Positions 1 through 7,614 of a stretch of 56,652 nt of DNA are shown piece by piece. The position numbers and the translations under genes were made by a program. Position 1 is the stretch's first letter. Each line of letters starts with the position of its first letter. Origin of the DNA: Bacteroidota bacterium (GTDB lineage Bacteria > Bacteroidota > Bacteroidia > Chitinophagales > Chitinophagaceae). The stretch is taken from the NCBI GenBank assembly GCA_947454025.1, contig CANGIZ010000005.1:1-56652 (forward strand), in the 5' to 3' direction. The notes under the pieces were generated by a model. That model ran no database searches and had not been told where the DNA came from. It saw nothing but the letters and a program-made list of their open reading frames with translations.

Positions 1-1107
1 ATTGAATTTAGATTGGCAGAAACACCTGTATTCTTAGACGCAGTGAGCAAGGCAAAATTTATTGAAGCAGGCGATGCCATTTGTTCGGTCATCACTGCGC
101 CAGATTTCAGGGATATCACACAAAAGGCTTTACAACAAGTAGCCACACCCCCTAATGAAGAAGGTCTGCCCGATTGCCTCGTGATGGATTTTGCTATGTG
201 CCAGGATGCCGAAGGAAGTATATATCCAAAATTAATCGAACTGCAAGGATTCCCTTCATTATTTGCCTTAGAAATAATGCACGACAAGGCTTTTAGAAAT
301 AATTTTTCGATACCATCAGGCTATTCACCCTATTTAAATGGACTTAATGAGCATAGTTATCTTCATTTTTTTGAAAAAACTATAAAGGGCACTAAAAATA
401 AAAAAACAGTATTATTAGAATTATTCCCCGATCAACAAAAAACAAAACTTGACTTTTACTTAACACAACAATACATTCAAATTCCAATTGTTTGTGTAAG
501 TGAATTGATCGCTATTGGTAATGAATTATTTTACGAACGAGACGGTATTCAACATGCAATAGAACGAATTTACAATCGTGTCGTATGGGATGAGTTGCCA
601 AAACAACCCATTGAGATACAAGAAAAAGCAAATTTACTTTTACAAAATTTATCGATTGAATGGGTGAATCATCCCAATCACTACTATCGCATTAGTAAAT
701 ATTTAATGCCATTTTTGCAAAATCCATTCGTCCCTAATACAGTATTTTTATCTGAGTTAAATCCTATCCCGAGTGATTTAGAAAACTATGTTCTCAAACC
801 ATTATTCTCTTTTGCAGGACAAGGCGTGATTATAGATGTGGAACCTCATCATATTAAAGATATTGCTGATCCTGAAAACTGGATCTTACAGGAAAAAGTT
901 GCATACAGTTCTGGTCTCGTAACACCAACTGGTAATGCCAAAGTGGAGATTCGATTATTTTACTTCCTGGATAAAACCACTGGAAAATATATTGCCACTT
1001 GCAACCTTGCAAGAATTAGCAAAGGGAAAATGATAGGTGTTAGCTATAACAATACTGCCACCTGGGTAGGTGGCAGTATTGTATATTTTGAAACTGATTC
1101 TTTATAA
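1..1107 (+). CDS. ATP-grasp-like protein, 5'-truncated by window edge
   Basis: The frame is open to the first base (reading I-E-F-R-L-A-E), so the true start lies upstream and the TTG at 13 is not a credible start. About 368 residues are visible. I do not recognise a named family with certainty. The C-terminal third, with the motif VLKPLFSFAGQGV followed by a glutamine/glutamate-containing strand (WILQEKV) and EIRLFYF, resembles the nucleotide-binding core of ATP-grasp ligases. No substrate can be inferred. Its stop is one base from the stop of the convergent efflux lipoprotein, and a strong hairpin lies inside its last 60 bases. Confidence 0.55.
   Translation: MEFRLAETPVFLDAVSKAKFIEAGDAICSVITAPDFRDITQKALQQVATPPNEEGLPDCLVMDFAMCQDAEGSIYPKLIELQGFPSLFALEIMHDKAFRNNFSIPSGYSPYLNGLNEHSYLHFFEKTIKGTKNKKTVLLELFPDQQKTKLDFYLTQQYIQIPIVCVSELIAIGNELFYERDGIQHAIERIYNRVVWDELPKQPIEIQEKANLLLQNLSIEWVNHPNHYYRISKYLMPFLQNPFVPNTVFLSELNPIPSDLENYVLKPLFSFAGQGVIIDVEPHHIKDIADPENWILQEKVAYSSGLVTPTGNAKVEIRLFYFLDKTTGKYIATCNLARISKGKMIGVSYNNTATWVGGSIVYFETDSL
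1049..1082. terminator. Perfect 14-bp hairpin inside the 3' coding end, possible embedded terminator
   Basis: Bases 1049-1062 are the exact reverse complement of 1069-1082, with the six-base loop TGGGTA. The rightward strand continues ATATTTTG, a modest T-rich tail. The flanking convergent genes are separated by only one base, so any shared terminator has to lie inside coding sequence. Termination is inferred; the stem itself is read directly. Confidence 0.55.
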
Positions 1108-1108
1108 T

Positions 1109-2248
1109 TTACTCCTCCCCATTATTCTTAAGCTTCATTAATAAAGTATACGCATTCTTTACAACAACTTGTTGATTGTTAAGATCAGTTTTGACTTCAA
1201 TTAAACCATTTGAACTTACCCCCGTAATGACTGAAATCATTTTGAATTGAGCTTCTCCCATTTTCACAAATACAAAATCTTTGTTTTGCCACTTCACTAC
1301 TGCATCTTCTGGAATTGCATTCACTTTAGCATTGTTAAGTTCCACCTCAGCATTCACAAAAGTACCAGGATATAAGTTGATCTTTTCATTCACCAAGTGA
1401 CAATGAACCTCGGTCGTACTTTCCTCTCCAATATTAGGTGTAATCACAGCAACATGCGCTAGGAATTTTTGATTGGGATTGTTATTGGAAAAGAAACTCA
1501 CCGTATTGCCAATTTTTAAATTAGCAGCGTCATTTTCCAATACAGTTAGTCTTAAATGCAAGTCACTTGGATCTACAATTTCAAATAACACATCGGTTGG
1601 ATTAACATATTTTCCAATATTCACATTCACTTTTGTAACATAGCCATTAATTGGAGCGGTGAAGTTTACAGTTCTCGAAATAGTAGATTCGTTTAAATTG
1701 CCTGGAATGAGGCCTATCAACTTTAATTTTTCACTTAACGATTTTACCAAATACTTTTGACTCTCAAAATCGGTTTTAGCCATTTGATACACTTTATCAC
1801 TTGTAGCCTTGGTTTCATTTAACCCCTTTTGTCTTACAAAGTCTGCTTCGACATATTCTAACTTACTTTTTGCTGTTAAATAATCTTGTTGCAATTGAAT
1901 ATAAGCAGGATCTTCCATGGTTACCAGTACGGCTCCTTTTTTTACAAATAAACCAGGAATTAAACTTGTATTTTTTACATAGCCACCCATCGGTATACTA
2001 ATGGAAACTATATTGCTAGGTGGCACATCAATGTGTCCATTTACTTTTAAAGTTTTATGTACTATGGTTTGCTGCGTTGTCCCTAATTGCAGATTTGCAT
2101 TTTTTAGTTGTTCTGGAGATAGTTTTACGAGTTCAGTCGTTAAAGTATCAGCAGTCAATACGGCTTTTGTTTCGGCCGACTTTTTAGTATCGGTACATGC
2201 AAAGAAAAAAGTGCATGACAATATCAATAGTAAAGGATTGTATTTCAT
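1109..2248 (-). CDS. RND efflux periplasmic adaptor lipoprotein (CusB/CzcB type)
   Basis: This is a 379-residue membrane-fusion protein that would bridge the inner-membrane RND pump to its outer-membrane channel. A lipoprotein signal peptide ends in FFAC with the acylated cysteine at residue 18. The barrel-sandwich (biotinyl-like) halves lie at about 80-110 and 190-215 (GYVKNTSLIPGLFVKKG and NGYVTKVNVNIGKYV), flanking a helical hairpin, followed by a beta-barrel domain to about residue 295. The gene starts 16 bases after the RND gene ends and is the last gene of the efflux operon. The metal (Cu/Ag or Co/Zn/Cd) cannot be settled from this protein. Confidence 0.9.
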   Translation of the reverse strand: MKYNPLLLILSCTFFFACTDTKKSAETKAVLTADTLTTELVKLSPEQLKNANLQLGTTQQTIVHKTLKVNGHIDVPPSNIVSISIPMGGYVKNTSLIPGLFVKKGAVLVTMEDPAYIQLQQDYLTAKSKLEYVEADFVRQKGLNETKATSDKVYQMAKTDFESQKYLVKSLSEKLKLIGLIPGNLNESTISRTVNFTAPINGYVTKVNVNIGKYVNPTDVLFEIVDPSDLHLRLTVLENDAANLKIGNTVSFFSNNNPNQKFLAHVAVITPNIGEESTTEVHCHLVNEKINLYPGTFVNAEVELNNAKVNAIPEDAVVKWQNKDFVFVKMGEAQFKMISVITGVSSNGLIEVKTDLNNQQVVVKNAYTLLMKLKNNGEE

Positions 2249-2264
2249 AAGGTTGTTTTTTCAA

Positions 2265-5200
2265 TTAATTATTTGAACTTATTTTTTCAATTTCAACAGC
2301 CGACTCATTGAGTTGTTGGATATAGCTTAAAAAATCATTTTGAGTTTGAATCGCTTGATTAATAATCATTACCCATTCCAAATAACCGATCTCTCCTGCA
2401 TTTAATTTTTTAGAAGCAGTCGCTATAAGTAGTCTGGCATTAGGAATACTACTCTTTTGATATACCTCTACAATTTTTTTGTTTTGCAAATAAAGCGAGA
2501 TGGCATCTTTTAAATTTGCTTTTAATTGTTGGCTTACGGCCAATTGCTCTAATTTATTCTGCTCAATTACTATATTACTGGCACTAATTCTTGCTCTTTG
2601 GGCAGATGCAAATAAAGGCACAGCTAGCCCAATATTGTATGAGCCAAAGCGATGGTCACTACCATAATAACGTTCATTGTTTTGGGTTGTAGTTTGCCAT
2701 CCAATGATAGTTGCAGAATTGTAACCAGCATTGATTGTAGGATATAATTTGCTTTTCTCTAATTGATGTTGTTGCTCCGCTTTTAGAATGTTTCTTTCAT
2801 GCAATTTTAAAATTGGCGTCTGGTCTAATGCTAATATATCAGGTATTTGGGATATAGTTATTGCAATATCCGTTGCCCCTGGTTCAAATATCCCATTACT
2901 ATTTAACAATACATTGAACTGGTTTACTATACTCGTATACCCTGTATGTAAAGCTTGTAATTGATTGTTGATTTGAGTTAACTGGTTCTCAGCAGTAATT
3001 TTTTCAAGCACATCGGTATTACCAGCGTTAAATCTTTGTCTTGCTTTTACAGCAAATGCATTATAGATACTATCTGCTTCGGTTAATAATTTCCGCCTTT
3101 CTTGCAAAAGTACTAAATGATAATAGTGTTTTTTTACCAATGCCTTTAATTCTATTTCTTTTTGAAGCTTATTCAATGAACTAATTTCAATGTTAGATTG
3201 ATTAATTGCTCCTTGATGCTTGTATACAGTTGGAAATTGAATCGTTTGTGAAACGCTGAATTGATTGTCGTTATTGAACCCGTTAATTTTACCATATCCA
3301 TAATTCAATGCCGTTTTTTCAATGTCAACATTTGTCTTTTTTAAAGCTTGATAATAATTAAGCTGAGCAGTGGCTACTTTCCCAAAGGCATTGTTTTTTA
3401 TCGCACTATCTATCGCTGCAGGCAAAGTGATTTTTGTTTGTGCCATTGCAGTAGTTTGTACTAATAAAATAGCAATTAATATTAGCGTAATCGATTTGGC
3501 TTTATTAAAGTAGCCTAACCCTTTTTCAAATAATATGTACATAACTGGTAATACAAATAAAGTTAACATTGTTGAAATAATTAATCCTCCTATCACCACT
3601 GTTGCCAATGGTTTTTGCACTTCACCTCCTGCGCCGGTACTTATAGCCATTGGTATAAATCCTAAGGCAGGTACGAAAGCAGTCATTAATACAGCACGCA
3701 ATTTTGACTTAGTGGCGTGAATTACAATTCTTTTTACATCATCCCAACCTTCCGCTTTTAGACGGTTAAATTCTGAAACAAGTAATATGCCATTTAACAC
3801 TGCCACGCCAAACAAAGCAATAAATCCAACCCCTGCCGAAATACTAAATGGCATGGATCTTATCCAAAGTGCAATGATGCCACCCATTGCCGATAATGGT
3901 ATGGCTGTGTAAATAAGAAGTCCTTGCTTAACGGAACCAAATGCAAAATAAAGTAACAAGAAAATCAACAGTAAGGCAATAGGCACTACAATGCTCAGCC
4001 TATTTTTTGCAGCAGTCATATTTTCGAAAGAACCTCCATACACAATGGTATACCCTTTTTGTAAATTCAATTGCTTATTTATTTTTTGTTGCAATTCTTG
4101 CATGATAGTTTGTACATCTCTTCCATTCACATTAAATCCTACGATAATTCTTCGCTTGGTATTTTCTCGTTGGATTTGATTCACTCCTTCAATTTGTTCA
4201 ACACTTGCAACAGCCGATAAAGGTATTGGCAATCCCTTCGCAGTAGTAATTGAAAGATTTAGAATGTCTTCCATGTTTTTTCTCGCTTCGCCGTCTAAGC
4301 GCACCACCATGTCAAACCTTTTTTCCTCTTCATATACCTGTCCTGCTATTTGACCGGCAAAAGCGCTATTTACCACCCTATTTACATCTGACACATTCAA
4401 TCCGTATTTTGCCATTCCATCGCGATTGTATTTAATCACCACCTGAGGCATACCCGTTACTTTTTCTTCATAAATATTAACAGCTCCATCCACTGTTTTA
4501 ATAATATCATTTAATGTATTTGCATATTTTGTAAGGGAATCTAAATTTTCACCAAATACTTTACAAACTACATCCTGTCTTGCACCAGTCATTAATTCGT
4601 TAAAACGCATTTGTACCGGAAACTGGAAACCTACACTGATACCTGGCACTTGCTCAAGTACCTTGGTCATTTTCATACTCAATTCACTAAAGGACTTGGC
4701 CGATTTCCATTCTTTTTTATCTTTCAATATCACCATCATATCTCCTGCTTCAAACGGCATAGGATCGGTAGGTATTTCGGCGCTACCAATTTTAGTGACT
4801 ACTTTTTGTACTTCAGGGAAATTTTGAATTAATAGTTTCGACGCCTTTTGTGTTGACTCAATTGTGTTGTTTAAATTACTTCCTGTTAACACCCTTGTCT
4901 CCACTGCAAAATCCCCTTCTTCCAGTTGCGGAATAAACTCACCACCCATATTTAATAATAGCACAATGGATATTGTAAACAAAGTAACCGTCGATAATAT
5001 TACTGCTTTTGGATAAGACATTACTTTGTTTAATAAAGGCTGATACCTTCTTTCCAAAAAGCGCATGAGTCTATCTGTTAAAGTGTCTTTGTGGTTTAAT
5101 TTCTTATTCAAACACAAAGCCGCCATCATAGGCACATAAGTAATAGATAAAATAAATGCGCCTAAAATGGCAAAAGCAATCGTATACGCCATTGGCTTAA

Positions 5201-6629
5201 ACATTTTGCCTTCAATTCCCTGTAATGATAAAATTGGCAGGTATACAATTAGAATAATAATTTGACTAAACACTGCCGACTTAATCATCGCCCCAGTGGA
5301 GGTTCCTACTTCCTTATCCATATCTTCCTGATTCACCAATGTTAATGACCTAAAATGCTTTGAGTGCATAAATCGATGCAAGATAGCTTCAATTACGATT
5401 ACGGATCCATCTACAATTAATCCAAAATCAATCGCGCCCAAGGACATTAAATTTCCACCTACGCCAAACTTGTTCATTAAAATAATCGCAAACAACATGG
5501 ACAATGGAATGACCGATGAAACTATTAATCCCGCTCTTAAATTACCTAAGAAAAAAACCAATACAAATATTACAATTAAGGCCCCTTCTAATAAATTGGA
5601 CTCCACCGTTTTAATTGCATTGTTTACCATCTTAGTTCTATCAAGGAAAGGTTCAATCACCACGCCTTCCGGTAACATTTTTTGAATAGCGGCTACTTTT
5701 TCTTTTACTCTTTTTACAACAGCCGATGAGTTTTCCCCTTTCAACATCATCACAACTGCACCTGCTACTTCACCTTGATCATTAAAAGTCATAGCACCAT
5801 AACGAATAGCAGAACCATATTGCACTTTGGCAAGGTCTCTTATTAATAATGGGGACCCGTTACTCAAAACCTTCACAACAATTTTACTAATATCATCTAA
5901 GCTAGTGGTCAAACCCTCACTACGTATATACAACACCGTAGGGCCTTTTTCAATATAGGCGCCACCAGTATTTTGATTGTTTTTTTCAAGTGCCGAAAAA
6001 ATATCTGAAATGGTTAATCCGTAAGCTTTTAATTGATCCTGCTTTACTGCAATTTCATATTGCTTTAACTTGCCTCCAAAGCTAGCCACTTCGGCCACAC
6101 CTGGCGTACCAATTAATTGACGTCTTACAATCCAATCCTGAATCGTTCTTAACTGCATAGCATCATACTTGCCTTCGTACCCTTTTAAAGGCCTTACAAC
6201 ATATTGGTAAATTTCTCCAAGTCCTGTAGATACTGGCGCTAATTCGGGCGAGCCCGTTCCTGCAGGAATATCCTGTTGTACTTTTTGCAACTTCTCACTT
6301 ATCTGTTGCCTTGCCCAATAAATATCAACCCCATCATTAAATACAATGGTGATTAAGGAAAGTCCAAAACGAGAGAAACTTCTAATTTGTTTGGTGCCAG
6401 GAATACTACTACAGGCTTGCTCGATAGGAAATGTTACAAGGCGTTCAATATCCGTTGCCCCTAAGGAAGGAGAAACTGTAATAACCTGTACCTGATTGTC
6501 GGTAATGTCGGGCACTGCGTCGATAGGGAGTTGTGTTACTTCATAAATACCCCAACCTACCAAGGCCAATACAAATAATCCAATGATTAACTTATTCTTA
6601 ATGGAATAAGCAATGATTTTATTTAACAT
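2265..6629 (-). CDS. HME-RND heavy-metal efflux pump fused to a TolC-like outer-membrane channel
   Basis: At 1454 residues this is about 400 longer than a stand-alone CusA/CzcA. Residues 1-1045 form a complete HME-type RND pump: first membrane helix at about 12-31, and the helix-4 proton-relay motif DFGLIVDGS with D401, D407 and E414 matching CzcA D402, D408 and E415. Residues from about 1064 on form a TolC/CzcC-like coiled-coil outer-membrane factor. The joint, at about 1048-1063, is hydrophobic and ends in AMA-Q, like a signal peptide with a signal peptidase I site. RND-TolC fusions are known in Bacteroidota; cleavage at the joint is my inference. Export of a divalent or monovalent metal is the expected role. 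Confidence 0.92.
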   Translation of the reverse strand: MLNKIIAYSIKNKLIIGLFVLALVGWGIYEVTQLPIDAVPDITDNQVQVITVSPSLGATDIERLVTFPIEQACSSIPGTKQIRSFSRFGLSLITIVFNDGVDIYWARQQISEKLQKVQQDIPAGTGSPELAPVSTGLGEIYQYVVRPLKGYEGKYDAMQLRTIQDWIVRRQLIGTPGVAEVASFGGKLKQYEIAVKQDQLKAYGLTISDIFSALEKNNQNTGGAYIEKGPTVLYIRSEGLTTSLDDISKIVVKVLSNGSPLLIRDLAKVQYGSAIRYGAMTFNDQGEVAGAVVMMLKGENSSAVVKRVKEKVAAIQKMLPEGVVIEPFLDRTKMVNNAIKTVESNLLEGALIVIFVLVFFLGNLRAGLIVSSVIPLSMLFAIILMNKFGVGGNLMSLGAIDFGLIVDGSVIVIEAILHRFMHSKHFRSLTLVNQEDMDKEVGTSTGAMIKSAVFSQIIILIVYLPILSLQGIEGKMFKPMAYTIAFAILGAFILSITYVPMMAALCLNKKLNHKDTLTDRLMRFLERRYQPLLNKVMSYPKAVILSTVTLFTISIVLLLNMGGEFIPQLEEGDFAVETRVLTGSNLNNTIESTQKASKLLIQNFPEVQKVVTKIGSAEIPTDPMPFEAGDMMVILKDKKEWKSAKSFSELSMKMTKVLEQVPGISVGFQFPVQMRFNELMTGARQDVVCKVFGENLDSLTKYANTLNDIIKTVDGAVNIYEEKVTGMPQVVIKYNRDGMAKYGLNVSDVNRVVNSAFAGQIAGQVYEEEKRFDMVVRLDGEARKNMEDILNLSITTAKGLPIPLSAVASVEQIEGVNQIQRENTKRRIIVGFNVNGRDVQTIMQELQQKINKQLNLQKGYTIVYGGSFENMTAAKNRLSIVVPIALLLIFLLLYFAFGSVKQGLLIYTAIPLSAMGGIIALWIRSMPFSISAGVGFIALFGVAVLNGILLVSEFNRLKAEGWDDVKRIVIHATKSKLRAVLMTAFVPALGFIPMAISTGAGGEVQKPLATVVIGGLIISTMLTLFVLPVMYILFEKGLGYFNKAKSITLILIAILLVQTTAMAQTKITLPAAIDSAIKNNAFGKVATAQLNYYQALKKTNVDIEKTALNYGYGKINGFNNDNQFSVSQTIQFPTVYKHQGAINQSNIEISSLNKLQKEIELKALVKKHYYHLVLLQERRKLLTEADSIYNAFAVKARQRFNAGNTDVLEKITAENQLTQINNQLQALHTGYTSIVNQFNVLLNSNGIFEPGATDIAITISQIPDILALDQTPILKLHERNILKAEQQHQLEKSKLYPTINAGYNSATIIGWQTTTQNNERYYGSDHRFGSYNIGLAVPLFASAQRARISASNIVIEQNKLEQLAVSQQLKANLKDAISLYLQNKKIVEVYQKSSIPNARLLIATASKKLNAGEIGYLEWVMIINQAIQTQNDFLSYIQQLNESAVEIEKISSNN

Positions 6630-6660
6630 AAAAATCTATAATTCAAAAAATGATGAAATA

Positions 6661-6676
6661 AAGCACAGTGGTGCTT
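6661..6676 (-). other. Hairpin between small exported protein and RND gene
   Basis: AAGCAC (6661-6666) and GTGCTT (6671-6676) form a perfect six-base stem with a four-base loop. On the leftward transcript a run of nine T precedes the hairpin and only TATTT follows, so it is a poor intrinsic terminator. It may be an attenuator or RNA processing site that sets the ratio of the two products. Function is inferred only. Confidence 0.35.
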
Positions 6677-6693
6677 AAAAAAAAAGGGCAGGT

Positions 6694-7077
6694 TTATGCT
6701 CGCGGAGGTTGGAAAATATTTCCATGATTCAAGGATGCATGCTTGCTGTCATCGAAGATTCGAAATGACTTATTCGATTCGAAAAACATGGCCATTGCAA
6801 CAGGTTGCTTTGGTGTAAATAGAGTCACGAAATTTAATAAAGAAACCGTACGGTTAGAAGACTTAAATGGCAATTGCATGTCTTGTTGATAATCACTATC
6901 ATAAGTTTGACTTTGAAAATAGTGCATATCAATAAATTTGGAAAAACTCAAACCATTATCAAATTGCTGATGTGTTTTGTAGTGCTCAAACAGATACGGC
7001 AGTTTCATTAACTGATAAGCTTCTGTTGCTCCTAACAAATACAAAGAAGTTAAAAATATGACGATGGTGCTTTTCAC
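6694..7077 (-). CDS. Small exported protein of metal-efflux operon, unknown function
   Basis: A 127-residue protein starting at GTG, with a hydrophobic signal peptide over residues 1-20. Two conserved-looking blocks stand out: LPYLFEHYKTH near residue 27 with FIDMHYF near 48, and a LPFKS motif near 69. It ends with a His-bearing tail and IFQPPRA. From memory, similar small proteins sit beside CusA-type pumps in other Bacteroidota, but I know no assigned function. The several His residues would suit periplasmic metal binding, which is inference. A -7 box four bases ahead supports the GTG start. It is the first gene of the operon that continues with the pump 64 bases away. Confidence 0.75.
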   Translation of the reverse strand: MKSTIVIFLTSLYLLGATEAYQLMKLPYLFEHYKTHQQFDNGLSFSKFIDMHYFQSQTYDSDYQQDMQLPFKSSNRTVSLLNFVTLFTPKQPVAMAMFFESNKSFRIFDDSKHASLNHGNIFQPPRA

Positions 7078-7081
7078 TTCC

Positions 7082-7089
7082 TAAAGTTA
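7082..7089 (-). promoter_or_regulatory. -7 box TAACTTTA, leaderless-type
   Basis: The Bacteroidota -7 element is followed by four bases (GGAA) and then the GTG start at 7077, so transcription should begin at the start codon itself. Confidence 0.55.
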
Positions 7090-7133
7090 CCCATTTTTTA
7101 CCTTTTTTACCGCCGAAAGTGGCTTAGGGTCAC

Positions 7134-7161
7134 AAAAAAACCTCCCAGAAGGAGGTTTTTT
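7134..7161 (-). terminator. Intrinsic terminator after the HMA gene
   Basis: An 11-bp stem, AAAAAACCTCC paired with GGAGGTTTTTT around loop CAGAA, lies 18 bases beyond the HMA stop. On the leftward transcript the last arm of the hairpin ends in a U-run. It separates the HMA gene from the efflux operon. Confidence 0.85.
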
Positions 7162-7179
7162 CAAATTGGTGCAGACAAA

Positions 7180-7515
7180 CTATTGCTTTTTAGACTTACG
7201 GTCGTATTGGCAACACTCGTCTAACTTCTTATAAGCTTCTGTTGTTGCTTCCTTGTGCTCGGTATCGTAACCTGCGCCAGCAATAGCAGTTTCAATTTTA
7301 TCGGTATTGGTTTTGTTTGCATCGAATGACACGGTTAACAATTTAGTAACCTTATCCCAACTTGCATTGGTAGCACCTGCATCCTTGGCTGCTTTTTCGA
7401 TATGTTTCTTACACATACCACAGTTGCCAGCAACTTTGATAGTGGTTGGTGCTTGTGCGAAAGTAAAAATACCGATCGTCAAAAAGCTCATGAATAATAC
7501 AATACGTTGTTTCAT
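7180..7515 (-). CDS. Exported heavy-metal-associated (HMA) domain protein
   Basis: A 111-residue protein with a signal peptide (cleavage near FTFA-QAP, residue 20) followed by a single HMA ferredoxin-like fold. The metal motif is GNCGMCKKHIEKA, with cysteines at 32 and 35 and an additional His at 38. A second cysteine pair, ECCQ, lies in the C-terminal tail. It is likely a periplasmic metal chaperone or sensor-buffer feeding the adjacent efflux pump. A terminator separates it from the pump operon, so the two are neighbours rather than one transcript. The fold and export are well supported; the metal is not determined. Confidence 0.88.
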   Translation of the reverse strand: MKQRIVLFMSFLTIGIFTFAQAPTTIKVAGNCGMCKKHIEKAAKDAGATNASWDKVTKLLTVSFDANKTNTDKIETAIAGAGYDTEHKEATTEAYKKLDECCQYDRKSKKQ

Positions 7516-7569
7516 AAAATGATTTTTAAAGTTTTGTGTTAAATGCGATCGTTGATCTATATGCTCACA

Positions 7570-7577
7570 TAAAGATA
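7570..7577 (-). promoter_or_regulatory. Candidate -7 box TATCTTTA for HMA gene
   Basis: A match to TAnnTTT(G/A) about 55 bases upstream of the HMA start; no convincing -33 TTTG at standard spacing. Confidence 0.3.
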
Positions 7578-7614
7578 ATCAAACTATCAAATTACCCCTA
7601 TGGATTTTATATAA

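Noticed and set aside
1..12. TTG start at position 13 for the first gene
   Set aside because: The frame stays open to the window edge, so the apparent start is an artefact of truncation.
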